A stretch of DNA of 64,000 bases from Aquipuribacter nitratireducens (GCF_037860835.1 NZ_JBBEOG010000005.1:248001-312000), one strand, 5' to 3'; numbered from the stretch's first letter, positions 44,541-53,310 are shown. Numbers and translations are program-made. The notes: generated by a model not told the origin, from the sequence alone.

Positions 44541-45971
44541 GTGGCGCTCGTCGCGGGGGTCGACTCCTCCACCCAGTCGTGCAAGGTCGTCGTGCGGGAC
44601 GCCTCGACCGGGGCTCTCGTGCGGTCCGGGCGCGCGCCGCACCCGGACGGCACGGAGGTCCACCCCCACGCGTGGTGGGAGGCGCTCCTCGCGGCGGTCG
44701 CCGACGCAGGCGGCCTCGACGACGTCGAGGCCGTCGCGGTCGGCGGGCAGCAGCACGGCATGGTCGTGCTCGACGACGCGGGCGAGGTCGTCCGCCCGGC
44801 GCTGCTGTGGAACGACACGCGTTCGGCGGGGGCGGCCGAGGACCTCGTCGCCGAGCTGGGCGCAGAGGCGTGGGCGGACGCGGTGGGGCTGGTCCCGGTC
44901 GCGTCCTTCACCGTGTCGAAGCTGCGGTGGCTGCGCGACCACGAGCCTGAGGCCGCCGCACGGGCGGCCGCGGTGTGCCTGCCGCACGACTGGCTGACGT
45001 GGCGGCTCCTCGGGGGCGGTCCCGGGGCTCCGGTCGGCCTCGACGCGCTCGTCACCGACCGCGGTGACGCGTCCGGCACCGGGTACTTCTCCGCGGCGAC
45101 CGACCGGTACCGCGAGGACCTCCTCGAGCTCGGGCTGGGCCGGGTCGTGCGCCTGCCGCGGGTCCTCGGCCCGGGCGAGGCCGCCGGCGCCATGCCGTCC
45201 GGCGGGCCGGTCCGCGCCGGGGCCGCCGTCGGTCCCGGCACGGGGGACAACGCCGCGGCCGCTCTCGGCCTCGGCGCGGGACGGGGCGACGTCGTCGTGT
45301 CCATCGGCACGTCGGGTGTCGTGAGCGCCGTCAGCGACGTCCCCGTCGCCGACCCCAGCGGCATCGTCGCCGGGTTCGCCGACGCCACCGGGCGGCACCT
45401 CCCGCTCGTCTGCACCCTCAACGCCGCCCGGGTGCTCGACGCGACCGCCCGCCTGCTCGGTGTCGACCACGCGCGCCTCGCCGAGCTCGCCCTCGCCGCC
45501 CCGGTCGGGGCGGACGGGCTCGTCCTCGTGCCCTACCTCGAGGGCGAGCGGACCCCCAACCTGCCGCTGGCGACCGGGTCGCTGCACGGCCTGACGCTCG
45601 GGACGACGACCCCCGAGCACCTCGCACGGGCCGCGTTCGAGGGCCTGTTCTGCGGTCTCGCCGACGGGGTCGACGCCCTGGTCGCGGCCGGTGCCTCGGC
45701 GGAGCGGGCCGTCCTGGTCGGCGGGGCGGCGGCGTCGCCGGCCGTCCACGCGGTCGCGCCGGCCGTCCTCGGCTGCCCCGTCACGGTCCCGGCCCCGTCG
45801 GAGTACGTCGCCGATGGCGCGGCGCGGCAGGCCGCGTGGGTGCTCGCCGGCGGGGACGCGCCGCCGGTGTGGGAGCTCGCCGACGCCCGAGCCGTCGAGG
45901 CGGAGCCGGCGCCGCACGTCCGCGAACGGTACGGCGCCGCGGCCGGGAAGCTGCTCGACCGGCTGGGGTGA
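44541..45971 (+). CDS. xylB: Xylulokinase
   Basis: A 476-residue FGGY-family kinase phosphorylating D-xylulose. N-terminal phosphate loop [15 protein letters not shown], substrate segment [20 protein letters not shown], the ATP-site [14 protein letters not shown] and the late FGGY motif [15 protein letters not shown] are present. The start GTG 44541 follows the xylA stop by 5 bases, so the two form an operon. A possible hairpin stop follows at 46006. Confidence 0.95.
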   Translation: MALVAGVDSSTQSCKVVVRDASTGALVRSGRAPHPDGTEVHPHAWWEALLAAVADAGGLDDVEAVAVGGQQHGMVVLDDAGEVVRPALLWNDTRSAGAAEDLVAELGAEAWADAVGLVPVASFTVSKLRWLRDHEPEAAARAAAVCLPHDWLTWRLLGGGPGAPVGLDALVTDRGDASGTGYFSAATDRYREDLLELGLGRVVRLPRVLGPGEAAGAMPSGGPVRAGAAVGPGTGDNAAAALGLGAGRGDVVVSIGTSGVVSAVSDVPVADPSGIVAGFADATGRHLPLVCTLNAARVLDATARLLGVDHARLAELALAAPVGADGLVLVPYLEGERTPNLPLATGSLHGLTLGTTTPEHLARAAFEGLFCGLADGVDALVAAGASAERAVLVGGAAASPAVHAVAPAVLGCPVTVPAPSEYVADGAARQAAWVLAGGDAPPVWELADARAVEAEPAPHVRERYGAAAGKLLDRLG

Positions 45972-46005
45972 CGCCCGCTCCCGTGGCACCGGCACCCGCG
46001 CCGGC

Positions 46006-46028
46006 CCGACCGTCCGGTGGCCGGTCGG
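46006..46028 (+). terminator. Possible hairpin terminator after xylB
   Basis: CCGACCG / CGGTCGG (7 base pairs, 9-base loop) lies 35 bases after the xylB stop. There is no T-run, so this is a weak call. Confidence 0.35.
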
Positions 46029-46107
46029 GGAGCAGTCGGTGAACGTCCGGTGACACCTTCGTGCACGCGGGCGTCCGCGGCGACGGAGCGGGTACGGCCT
46101 GCCGATC

Positions 46108-46983
46108 ATGTCCGGTGTGGGCCGCACCCGGTACACCGCCGCACCCGACGTCACCGTCGCCCACCGTGGCGGCGCAGGCTGCCGACCCGAGAACAGCTGG
46201 GCGGCCTTCCGCTGGTCGTACGCGCTCGGGGTCCGCTGGTTCGAGACCGACGTCCGTGCCAGCCGCGACGGCGTCCCGGTCCTGCACCACGACCGCAGCC
46301 TCCGCCGGCTCTTCGGGCTCGAGGCGGACGTCCGCGACCTCACGTGGGACGAGCTGCGGGGACTGCGCACCCCTGGTGGGGAGCGGCTGCTGCGCCCGTC
46401 GGACGTGCTGGAGGCCATGCCGGACGCCCGGCTCGCCGTCGACGTGAAGGAGGCCAGGGTCGTGCCCGGTCTCCTCGCGGAGCTGCGTCGCGTCGACGCC
46501 GTCGACCGGGTGTGCGTGGCGGGCGCGTCCGACGCCGTCCTCGCCGGCGTCGCGCGCGCCGAGCCCGCCGTCGAACGGGCACTCGGCTGGCAGTCGCTCG
46601 TCCGCCTCCTCACGAGGGTCCACCTCGGGCTGCCGGTCGGCCGGCTGCCCGACGGCGCGGGCTGGCTCCACGTGCCGGACCGCGTGCCGGACCGGTTCGG
46701 CGGCCGCGTCGTGTGCACCGCACAGGTGGTCGAGTGCGCTCACGAGCGGGGGCTCCGGGTGCTCGCGTGGACGGTCGACGACCCCGAGCGCATGCGGGCG
46801 CTGCTCGACCTCGGCGTCGACGGCGTCATCACCGACCGGCCCGACCTCCTGCGCGAGGCCCTCGTGGCGCGCAGCGCCGCGGCCGGGCGTGCCGGTGGTC
46901 CGGTGGCGCCGCCTACCCTGCCGGTGTGCCCTCCCGCGAGCCCGACGAGCGACGTCCTGCCGGGTCCGGGCCCGACGTGGTGA
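46108..46983 (+). CDS. Glycerophosphodiester phosphodiesterase family protein
   Basis: A 291-residue TIM-barrel enzyme. Catalytic and metal residues are in VAHRGGAGCRPENS, WFETDVRASRDGVPVLHHD and AVDVKEARV, with the usual GDPD C-terminal strand VLAWTVDDPERM and GVDGVITDRPD. It releases sn-glycerol 3-phosphate from deacylated phospholipids. It has no signal peptide, so it should be cytoplasmic. A 55-residue Pro/Ala-rich tail at the C-terminus overlaps the next gene by 58 bases if that gene starts at 46926. Confidence 0.9.
   Translation: MSGVGRTRYTAAPDVTVAHRGGAGCRPENSWAAFRWSYALGVRWFETDVRASRDGVPVLHHDRSLRRLFGLEADVRDLTWDELRGLRTPGGERLLRPSDVLEAMPDARLAVDVKEARVVPGLLAELRRVDAVDRVCVAGASDAVLAGVARAEPAVERALGWQSLVRLLTRVHLGLPVGRLPDGAGWLHVPDRVPDRFGGRVVCTAQVVECAHERGLRVLAWTVDDPERMRALLDLGVDGVITDRPDLLREALVARSAAAGRAGGPVAPPTLPVCPPASPTSDVLPGPGPTW
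46914..46919 (+). promoter_or_regulatory. -10 element (TACCCT) of the gene at 46926
   Basis: TACCCT, six bases, then GTG at 46926, inside the 3' end of the phosphodiesterase gene. It supports a leaderless start at 46926 rather than the GTGA-type start at 46980. Confidence 0.5.
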
Positions 46984-47756
46984 GGCCTCTCGTCGCCGAT
47001 CCGCGCGTCGTCTCGGCCGTGGCCGAGGCCCGCGACGCCTGCTCCGCGCTGCGCTGGCTCCCCGCCATGCGCCGTCGCACCGAGCAGGTGCGGGTCGAGG
47101 CGTGCGTCCGCGCCGCGGCCGCGTCCGCCGAGGTCGACGGCGCCCGGCTGCCGCTGGAGCAGGTCCGCTCGCTCGTCGCCGCGCAGGAGCACGTCCCCGC
47201 CCGCGGGGACCACCGCGACCCCGTGCTCGCGCTCGTCACCGGTGCGCTGCGGGTCACCCTCGACGCCCACGGCTCCGCGGTGGCGCTGGGGCGGGCACCG
47301 CGGCAGGTCATGGCGCGCATGCACGCCCTCGCGGCCGCCGACCTCGTCGCCGACCGCACGGCGCTGGGTCGGCCGAGCCCTGCCGCGGTGCAGCGCCTCG
47401 ACCTGCTCGCCCGGCTCGTCGTCGACCGCTCGCCGGCGCCGGCGCTGGTCGTCGCCGCGCTCGTCGACGCGGAGGTGACGACGAGCGAGGCGTTCGTCCC
47501 GGTGTCCGGGGTCGTGGCCCGTGCCCTCGCCCGCTGCGTCGTGGTGCACGGCGGGCTCGACCCCGCGGGCGTCGTGGTGCCCGAGCGGCACGCCGTCGCC
47601 GACCGGGCGGGTCGGGAGGCCGCGCTCGCCGGCTACCGTGCCGGTGGACCCGACGGCGTGGTCGGCTGGGTGCGGTGGTGGGGCGACGCGGTCGTCGCCG
47701 GGGCCGCGGAGGCCACCCGGGTCGCCGAGCACGTCATGGCCGGCCGGCTGACCTGA
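46926..47756 (+). CDS. Conserved actinobacterial protein of unknown function (Rv3662c-like position)
   Basis: A 276-residue soluble, almost entirely helical protein. The segment RRRTEQVRVEACVRAAAASAEVDGARLPLEQVR (about residues 55-85, quoted in part) resembles the N-terminal helices of Fic-domain proteins, but no Fic catalytic HPFx(D/E)GN motif is present. In mycobacteria the corresponding gene lies beside the SerB-like phosphatase and ssd, as here. Start alternatives are GTG 46977 and 46980, the latter overlapping the upstream stop; 46926 is chosen for its -10 element. The function is unknown. Confidence 0.72.
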   Translation: MPSREPDERRPAGSGPDVVRPLVADPRVVSAVAEARDACSALRWLPAMRRRTEQVRVEACVRAAAASAEVDGARLPLEQVRSLVAAQEHVPARGDHRDPVLALVTGALRVTLDAHGSAVALGRAPRQVMARMHALAAADLVADRTALGRPSPAAVQRLDLLARLVVDRSPAPALVVAALVDAEVTTSEAFVPVSGVVARALARCVVVHGGLDPAGVVVPERHAVADRAGREAALAGYRAGGPDGVVGWVRWWGDAVVAGAAEATRVAEHVMAGRLT

Positions 47757-47802
47757 CCCGGTGGGCGCCGGGCCGGGACCCGGCTCGCGTCAGCCCCGAC
47801 CG

Positions 47803-48627
47803 TCAGCCCCGGCGGCGGCGTCGAGCGAGGTACCAGCCGAGGCCGGCGGTGGCGGCCACCCCGACCCCGACGGCCCCGACCGTCCCGACCGCCGCCGGCG
47901 ACGGCGCGGCGAGCGCGTCGAGGCGACGGACCGCCGCTGCAGGGGGCGTGAGCGTCAGGACCGGCCAGCCCGCCGTCTCGGCGTGCTCGGTGAGGCGCCG
48001 GCCGGGGTTGACCGCGTGCGGCCGACCGACTGCCTCGAGCATCGGCAGGTCGGTCGCGGAGTCGGAGTAGGCGTAGCACGCCGCGAGGTCGTAGCCGCGT
48101 TCGGCGGCGAGCCGCCGGAGCACCTCCGCCTTGGCCGGACCGTACGTGTAGTGCTCGATGCGGCCCGTGTAGCGGCCGTCGACCACCTCCAGGGTGCTGC
48201 CGACCGTGAGCGTCGCCCCGATCGCGTCGCCGATCGGCCCGACGACCTCCTGGGCGCCGGAGGACACGACGACGACGTCCCGGCCGTACTCCTGGTGCCA
48301 GCGGACGAGCTCGGCGGCCTCCGGGTAGACGAGCGGGAGGACGACGTCGTCGAGGGCCTCCGCGACGACCTCCTCGACGACGGCGCGGTCCCAGCCGGCG
48401 ACGAGCTCGGTGAGCAGGTCCCGCATCCGCTCCATCTGCACGTGGTCGGCGCCGCGGACCATGTAGGAGGCGTGGGCGACGGCGCTGCGTGCGGCCGTGT
48501 GCGGCGGGAGCAGCCCGCGCCGCCGCAGCCCGCGGCTGAGCGCGAACGTGCTCGACGCGGCGAGCAGCGTCTTGTCGAGGTCGAAGAACGCCGCGACGCG
48601 GGCGGTGTCGGGGGACGCGTCGGGCAC
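47803..48627 (-). CDS. HAD-superfamily IB phosphatase (SerB-like), C-terminally membrane anchored
   Basis: A 274-residue protein with HAD motif I FFDLDKTLLA, motif II VVVSSGAQE, the Lys in YTYGPAKAE and motif IV CYAYSDSATDLPML. A helical cap lies between motifs I and II. The last 30 residues are a hydrophobic helix plus a basic RRRRRG end, suggesting a C-terminal anchor. Relatives cleave phosphoserine or lysophosphatidic-type phosphates. Start GTG 48627 is fixed by TACGCT six bases upstream. The position matches Rv3661 next to the 6C RNA. Confidence 0.9.
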   Translation of the reverse strand: MPDASPDTARVAAFFDLDKTLLAASSTFALSRGLRRRGLLPPHTAARSAVAHASYMVRGADHVQMERMRDLLTELVAGWDRAVVEEVVAEALDDVVLPLVYPEAAELVRWHQEYGRDVVVVSSGAQEVVGPIGDAIGATLTVGSTLEVVDGRYTGRIEHYTYGPAKAEVLRRLAAERGYDLAACYAYSDSATDLPMLEAVGRPHAVNPGRRLTEHAETAGWPVLTLTPPAAAVRRLDALAAPSPAAVGTVGAVGVGVAATAGLGWYLARRRRRG

Positions 48628-48633
48628 CCGCCC

Positions 48634-48639
48634 AGCGTA
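48634..48639 (-). promoter_or_regulatory. -10 element (TACGCT) of the SerB-like gene
   Basis: Minus-strand TACGCT is followed by GGGCGG and the GTG at 48627, an exact leaderless arrangement. Confidence 0.6.
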
Positions 48640-48732
48640 CGGAGCGGGGTCGGGCGGGCGCGCGACGGGCGCCGGGCCGCTCCGCCCGGGTGCGGCCCGA
48701 CGGCACGGCGCCGGGGTTTTCCCGCGAGGGAG

Positions 48733-48761
48733 TTGTGTGAAGAGCGAACAACCGCCACACT
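48733..48761 (+). promoter_or_regulatory. Possible promoter of the 6C RNA
   Basis: TTGTGT (48733-48738), 17 bases, CACACT (48756-48761). It would start transcription near 48768, which gives an RNA of the expected length (about 95-100 nt). Both boxes are imperfect. Confidence 0.4.
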
Positions 48762-48767
48762 CTCCCG

Positions 48768-48866
48768 TAGGGCTTCCCCCAGCCCTGTGGATCCGGTCCT
48801 ACGTCCCCCCCGGCGTGACCGGATCCGGCGGCCCCTGCGTCCCCCCGGCAGGGGCCGCCCCCTTTT
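48768..48866 (+). ncRNA. 6C small regulatory RNA (B11-type)
   Basis: Three consecutive hairpins lie here: AGGGCT/AGCCCT (48769-48786), GATCCGGTC/GACCGGATC (48790-48825) and GGCGGCCCCTGC/GCAGGGGCCGCC (48827-48859). The loops of the second and third each contain a run of six C, the defining mark of the actinobacterial 6C family. The last stem is followed by CCCCTTTT, an intrinsic terminator. In M. tuberculosis the 6C RNA (B11) lies between the Rv3661 phosphatase and ssd on the ssd strand, exactly the arrangement here. The 6C RNA is reported to act on mRNAs through its C-rich loops. The 5' end is approximate. Confidence 0.9.
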
Positions 48867-48966
48867 CTCCCGGCGGCTGGTCGCGTGACGTGTCCCCAGC
48901 CGACGAGCGCGTCGGGCCGTCCACAGCCGCGCGGGCGCGGCCCCCGTCGCGTCCCGCCGAGGCGGT

Positions 48967-50214
48967 GTGCTGAGCGCCGTGGCCATCCAGGGAGCCGAGG
49001 TGCTGTGCCTCGCGGTCGACCCCGAGGTGCGCGCCGTCCTGTCGGCGCTGTGCGCCGAGGCCGGGGTGGCAGCCACGTCGCACCCGGGCCGCAGCGAGCC
49101 GCCGGGGTGGCGGAGTGCGGCGCTCGTGCTCCTCGGGCTCGGCGAGCCCGCCGGTGGGGTGGGTCACGACACGGGTGGGGCGGCCGAGGCGGCCGAGGCG
49201 GTGTGGCCGCCAGGGCTCGCCGGGCTCCCACGCCGCGAGGGGGTGGTGGTCGTCCACGTGCCGGCGCCCGGTGCTCCGGTCGACCCGCCGGGGGAGGTGT
49301 GGCGGGCCGCGGTCGCCGTCGGTGCGGAGCACGTCGTCGGGCTCGCCGCGGGCAGGGAGTGGGTCGTCGACCGGCTGCGCCGGGCGGCGTGGCCGTCCGC
49401 GTTCTGCGTGGGCGTCGTCGGCGCCCGCGGAGGGGCGGGTGCCACCGCCACCGCGGTGGCCCTCGCCACCGCCGCCGCTCGCGGCGCCGGGCGATCCGGC
49501 CTCCGACGCGACGACCCGGCCGTCCTCCTGCTCGACGCCGACCCGGGTGGCGGCGGCCTCGACCTCGCCCTCGGCGCGGAGGAGCTGCCGGGGCTCCGGT
49601 GGGACGGGCTGCACGACGTCCGCCCGCCGCTGCCCGCGGGTGGCCTGTCCCACTCGCTGCCCACGGCCGACGGCGTCCGCGTCCTCAGTCACGGCCGCCG
49701 AGCCGCTCTCGTGCAGGAGGGTGCGGGGGCGGCGGTGCTCGCCGCAGCCAGGGCCGAGCACGCCGTCGTCGTCCTCGACCTCCCCCGCCACCCCGCCGCA
49801 GCGACCGTGCCGGGCCGGTCACCCGCCCGAGCCACCCCCGCCCCGGACGTGCTGCTGTGCGTGTGCCCGGCCGAGGTGCGCGCCGTGGCGGCGGCGCCCC
49901 TCGTCCTCCGGGCGTGGCGGGACTGGCCCGCGGCTCGGACCCACCTGCTCGTCCGGGGCCCCTCGCCCGGCGGACTGCGCGCGAGCGAGGCCGGTCTCGC
50001 CGTGGCCGCCGGTGTCGAGGCCGACGGGTCGCGGCTGCACCGCACCGACGAGGTGCGCGCCGAACCGCGCCTCGCGGCCGCTCTCGAGCACGGGCACCCG
50101 TTCGCCGACCACGGCCGCAGCCCGCTGCGACGGTGGGCCGACCGCTGGGTGGCCGAGGTGCTCGCCGACCGGCTGCCCAGCCGCCGTGGAGCCGCCGTGC
50201 CGGCTGGGCCGTGA
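48967..50214 (+). CDS. ssd: Septum site-determining/TadZ-CpaE-like protein
   Basis: A 415-residue protein with a receiver-like N-terminal half and a MinD/CpaE-type ATPase half. The P-loop is degenerate: GARGGAGATATAVALA lacks both the signature Lys and the P-loop Lys, although a Walker B-like strand VLLLDADPGGGGLDLALG is kept. It leads a tad/flp cluster and should place the pilus machinery or act in septum regulation, as proposed for mycobacterial Ssd. Start GTG 48967; GTG 48979 is an alternative. Its last 4 bases overlap tadA (GTGA). Confidence 0.87.
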   Translation: MLSAVAIQGAEVLCLAVDPEVRAVLSALCAEAGVAATSHPGRSEPPGWRSAALVLLGLGEPAGGVGHDTGGAAEAAEAVWPPGLAGLPRREGVVVVHVPAPGAPVDPPGEVWRAAVAVGAEHVVGLAAGREWVVDRLRRAAWPSAFCVGVVGARGGAGATATAVALATAAARGAGRSGLRRDDPAVLLLDADPGGGGLDLALGAEELPGLRWDGLHDVRPPLPAGGLSHSLPTADGVRVLSHGRRAALVQEGAGAAVLAAARAEHAVVVLDLPRHPAAATVPGRSPARATPAPDVLLCVCPAEVRAVAAAPLVLRAWRDWPAARTHLLVRGPSPGGLRASEAGLAVAAGVEADGSRLHRTDEVRAEPRLAAALEHGHPFADHGRSPLRRWADRWVAEVLADRLPSRRGAAVPAGP

Positions 50215-51152
50215 CGGGCGACCTCTTCGGTGCGCTCGCCGCGGCGGTGGCGGCACCCGGCGTGACCGACGTCCTCGTCAACGGTCCCGGCCGCGTGTGG
50301 GTGGACGACGGGTCCGGGCTGCGGCGGCTCGCCGTCCCCGGTCTCGACACCGAGGCGCAGGTGCGCGCCCTCGCGGTCCGCCTCGCCGGTGCCGGCGGCC
50401 GGCGGCTCGACGACGCCTCCCCGTGGGTGGACGCGCGCCTGCCGGGCGGGGTCCGCCTCCACGCGGTGCTACCGGTCCTTGCGCGCGGGGGCACGCACGT
50501 CAGCCTCCGGCTCCTCGGGGCCGCCCCCCGGGACCTGCAGGCCCTGCGCGAGCTCGGCGCGCTCGACGACCGCCTCCTCGAGACGCTCCGCGAGGTGGTG
50601 GCGGCCCGCAGCCGCGTGCTCGTCGTCGGCGCCACGGGCGCGGGCAAGACGACCCTCCTCGGGGCGCTCCTGTCGGAGGTACCGCCGAACGAGCGACTCG
50701 TCGTCGTCGAGGACGCCGCCGAGCTCGCACCCGCCCACCCGCACGTGGTGTCCCTCGAGGCGCGACCGGGCAACGTCGAGGGCGCCGGCGCCGTCGGCCT
50801 CGACGTCCTCGTCCGGCAGGCGCTCCGCATGCGACCGGACCGCCTCGTCGTCGGCGAGTGCCGGGGCGCCGAGGTCCGCGAGCTGCTGCTCGCCCTCGGG
50901 GCCGGGCACTGCGGGGCAGCCACCCTCCACGCCGCCGGTGCCGAGGAGGTGCCGGTGCGTGTCGTCGCGCTCGCAGGCGCCGCGGGCATCGACCCCGCCA
51001 CGGCGCTGCTGCAGCTGCGAGCGGCCGTCGACGTCGTCGTGACAGTCGAACGGGGCGGCGACGGCGGGCGCCGGGTGACAGGGGTGTGGACGTGGTCGGA
51101 CCAGGCGGTGCCGGTCGGGGCCGTGCCGCTGCTGGTCCGCGTCCGTGGCTGA
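50211..51152 (+). CDS. tadA: TadA/VirB11-type pilus ATPase
   Basis: A 313-residue hexameric secretion ATPase powering Flp-type pilus assembly. Walker A GATGAGKTTLLGAL, the Asp box VVVEDAAELAP, Walker B RMRPDRLVVGECRG and the His box GHCGAATLHAAG are all intact. It is shorter than many TadA proteins because the N-terminal domain is trimmed to about 100 residues. The GTG overlaps ssd, and the 3' end overlaps the tadBC gene by 8 bases. Confidence 0.93.
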   Translation: MTGDLFGALAAAVAAPGVTDVLVNGPGRVWVDDGSGLRRLAVPGLDTEAQVRALAVRLAGAGGRRLDDASPWVDARLPGGVRLHAVLPVLARGGTHVSLRLLGAAPRDLQALRELGALDDRLLETLREVVAARSRVLVVGATGAGKTTLLGALLSEVPPNERLVVVEDAAELAPAHPHVVSLEARPGNVEGAGAVGLDVLVRQALRMRPDRLVVGECRGAEVRELLLALGAGHCGAATLHAAGAEEVPVRVVALAGAAGIDPATALLQLRAAVDVVVTVERGGDGGRRVTGVWTWSDQAVPVGAVPLLVRVRG

Positions 51153-52098
51153 CCGGGCGCGGCCTGGACTCGTCGACGTCGACGACGTGGTGCGGTGCGC
51201 CGAGCGCCTCGCTCTCGTGCTCGAGGCCGGCCTCGGCTGGCAGGCGGCGACAGGGCACGTCGACGCCGCCGTGCTCGACCCCCGCGTGCGCTCGACGCCC
51301 CGCGCCGCACGCGGACGGGCCGGGCTGCTCGTGGCCGTCGAGGTGTCGCTCGGGCTGGGGGCACCGGCGGCCGAGGTGCTGCGCTGCGCCGCCGACGGCG
51401 CCCGGCTCGAGGAGGAGGCGTCACGGCAGCGGGACGCGGCCGTCGCGGGGCCCCTGTCGTCGGCGCGGATCGTCGGCGCCCTGCCCCTCGCGGGGCCGCT
51501 GCTCGCCGCCCTGCTCGGTGTGGACGCCCTCGGTGTGCTGATCGGCACGCAGTGGGGTCGGGCGTGCCTGGTCGCGGGTCTCGCGCTGCTCGCACTGTCG
51601 TGGTGGTGGTCGCGCCGGCTCGTCGCGGTGGCGGCGTCCGCCGCGGGGGCCGGTCGCACGGACGTCGACGACGCCACCGTCTGCGGGCTGCTGGCGGCCG
51701 TTCTCGCCGCCGGCACGGGCACCGCGTCCGCGCTGCGGGGCGTCGCCGCCGGTCTCGCCCGCGTGCCGGGAGCCGACCCGGCCGGTCGCGCCCAGCGGCT
51801 GCGCGTGCTCGCCGACGGGCTCGACGTCGGCGACCTCCGGCTCGTCGACGTCGGACCCGCGCTGCAGCCCCTCCTCGAGGCGGTGGCGTTCTCCACGGCC
51901 ACCGGGACCCCTGCGGGCCGATCCCTGCGGGTCGCCGCGGTCGAGGTCCGCCGGGAGACGGACGCCGCCGCCCGCGCCGCAACCGCCCGGCTCGCGGCCC
52001 GGCTCGTCCTGCCCCTCGGTTCCGCTGCCCTGCCCGGCTTCCTCCTGCTCGGCATCGCCCCCGTCGTCGTCCGGCTGCTCGGGACGGGTCTCGGGTGA
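51145..52098 (+). CDS. TadB-TadC fusion, type II secretion F-family membrane protein
   Basis: A 317-residue protein with two T2SSF-type halves. Residues about 10-155 look like the end of TadB: a cytoplasmic helical bundle with LEAGLGWQAATGHV and two membrane helices including LGVLIGTQWGRACLVAGLAL. Residues about 175-317 look like TadC: LLAAVLAAGTGTASALRGVA and two C-terminal helices with LVLPLGSAALPGFLLLGIAP. In mycobacteria the corresponding functions are two genes. It forms the inner-membrane platform for TadA. GTG 51145. Confidence 0.82.
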   Translation: MADRARPGLVDVDDVVRCAERLALVLEAGLGWQAATGHVDAAVLDPRVRSTPRAARGRAGLLVAVEVSLGLGAPAAEVLRCAADGARLEEEASRQRDAAVAGPLSSARIVGALPLAGPLLAALLGVDALGVLIGTQWGRACLVAGLALLALSWWWSRRLVAVAASAAGAGRTDVDDATVCGLLAAVLAAGTGTASALRGVAAGLARVPGADPAGRAQRLRVLADGLDVGDLRLVDVGPALQPLLEAVAFSTATGTPAGRSLRVAAVEVRRETDAAARAATARLAARLVLPLGSAALPGFLLLGIAPVVVRLLGTGLG

Positions 52099-52228
52099 CG
52101 TCCCCACAGGCCCGCGGTCGAGCGTGTCGTCCACCGTCGCGACCGCCGCGACGGACGCGGTCCCGCCCGCTGCGCGAGCGTCGTCGACAACGGCCGTCCG
52201 GCCACGACCCGACAGGAAGGACCTCACC

Positions 52229-52522
52229 ATGACCATCCCCACCAGCGCCCGTACCGCCATCCCCACCAGCCCCGCCACCGGGACGGACGGTGCCCCACGT
52301 CCCGAGGGCCGCGCACTCGTCCCGGCCCGCGTCCCGGCCCGCGTCCCGGCCCGCGTCGCGGCCGTCACCCGCGGCGGCGACCTCGGGATGGCGACCGCGG
52401 AGTACGCCGTCGCCACTCTCGCCGCCGTCGGCTTCGCCGGGCTCCTGTTCGCCGTGCTCCGCAGCGGTGAGGTGCAGGAGATGCTCGCCGAGCTCGTCCG
52501 TCGTGCCCTCGGCACCGTCTGA
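52229..52522 (+). CDS. DUF4244 Flp-type pilin
   Basis: A 97-residue prepilin. About 60 residues precede the pilin motif GDLGMATAEYAVATLAAVGF: cleavage by a TadV/PilD-like peptidase is expected after the Gly, with the Glu at position +5 and a hydrophobic helix following. The N-terminal part contains three VPAR units from a 12-base repeat (52320-52355). AGGAAGGA lies upstream of ATG 52229. It is the main structural subunit candidate for the pilus; no prepilin peptidase is in the window. Confidence 0.88.
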   Translation: MTIPTSARTAIPTSPATGTDGAPRPEGRALVPARVPARVPARVAAVTRGGDLGMATAEYAVATLAAVGFAGLLFAVLRSGEVQEMLAELVRRALGTV

Positions 52523-52535
52523 ACGACGACGGCGG

Positions 52536-52919
52536 GTGGCGCGTCCGGTCCGGTCGGTGCGGCCGCTCCGGTCGGGCGAGCGGGGCAGCGTGACGGCCGA
52601 GACCGCCGTCACGCTGCCCGTCGTCGTCCTCTGCCTCGCCGTGCTGCTCGCGGTCGGTGCCGTCACGAGGGCCCAGGTGTCGTGCGTCGACGCCGCCCGG
52701 TCCGCCGCACGCGCCCTCGCCCGGGGTGAGTCGCCCGTGGTGGCCACGGGCGAGGCCCGGGCCGTCCTCGCGCGGCCGGCCGCCGTGAGCGTCGCCTCGC
52801 CGGCGCCCGACGGCCCGGTCGAGGTCACGGTCCGCCTCGACGTCCACCCGCCCGGGGTCTGGTCGGTTCCCGTGACGTGCCGGGCGCGGGCCTGGCGGGA
52901 GCCCACGTGGGCGCCCTGA
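52536..52919 (+). CDS. TadE-like pseudopilin
   Basis: A 127-residue protein with the TadE pattern: a basic N-terminus, GERGSVTAETAVTLPVVVL (Glu within the hydrophobic helix) and a short exported domain with two Cys (SCVDAAR, VTCRARAW) that could form a disulfide. It lies 13 bases after the pilin. It corresponds in position to Rv3655c. Start GTG 52536. Confidence 0.87.
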   Translation: MARPVRSVRPLRSGERGSVTAETAVTLPVVVLCLAVLLAVGAVTRAQVSCVDAARSAARALARGESPVVATGEARAVLARPAAVSVASPAPDGPVEVTVRLDVHPPGVWSVPVTCRARAWREPTWAP

Positions 52920-53290
52920 GCACGCTCGCGGTCTCGCTCGCGGGACTGGCGGTGGGGGCGGCCGCGGTGACAGGGGTCGGTGAGGTCGCCCGCCTCCGGG
53001 GTACGGCCGATGCCGCAGCCGATCTCGCCGCCCTCGCGGGCGCCGGCGCGCGTGCCCGCGGGGAACCCCTCGACACCGCCTGCTCGCGTGCGGCCCACGT
53101 CGCGGGTGGCACCGGAGCGCTGTCGGCGTCCGGCGCCGACCACGCCGCCGCGTCCGTCAGCGAGTGCGTCGCCCTGGGGGCCGACGTCGGCGTCACCGTG
53201 CTGGTGAGCGACCGCGTCCTCGGCCTCGACGTCGTCGTGACGTCGACGGCCTCCGCGGGCCCGGTCGGGCGACCGGTGGACGAGCCGTGA
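52877..53290 (+). CDS. TadE/TadG-like protein (Rv3654c-like)
   Basis: A 137-residue protein with one N-terminal hydrophobic helix (VGALSTLAVSLAGLAVGAAA) and the segment LRGTADAAADLAALAGAGA typical of the helicase-secretion neighbourhood TadE/G-like family, then an exported domain with two Cys. It overlaps the TadE gene by 43 bases from GTG 52877; GTG 52907 would shorten it by ten residues and put the helix at the very N-terminus. Last gene of the pilus operon. Confidence 0.82.
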   Translation: MPGAGLAGAHVGALSTLAVSLAGLAVGAAAVTGVGEVARLRGTADAAADLAALAGAGARARGEPLDTACSRAAHVAGGTGALSASGADHAAASVSECVALGADVGVTVLVSDRVLGLDVVVTSTASAGPVGRPVDEP

Positions 53291-53310
53291 GAGGTCGCGG
53301 TGCGGCCGTG

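Noticed and set aside
48720-48866. Riboswitch or attenuator controlling ssd
   Set aside because: The two six-C loops and the synteny identify the terminating structure as the 6C small RNA; ssd starts 100 bases later.
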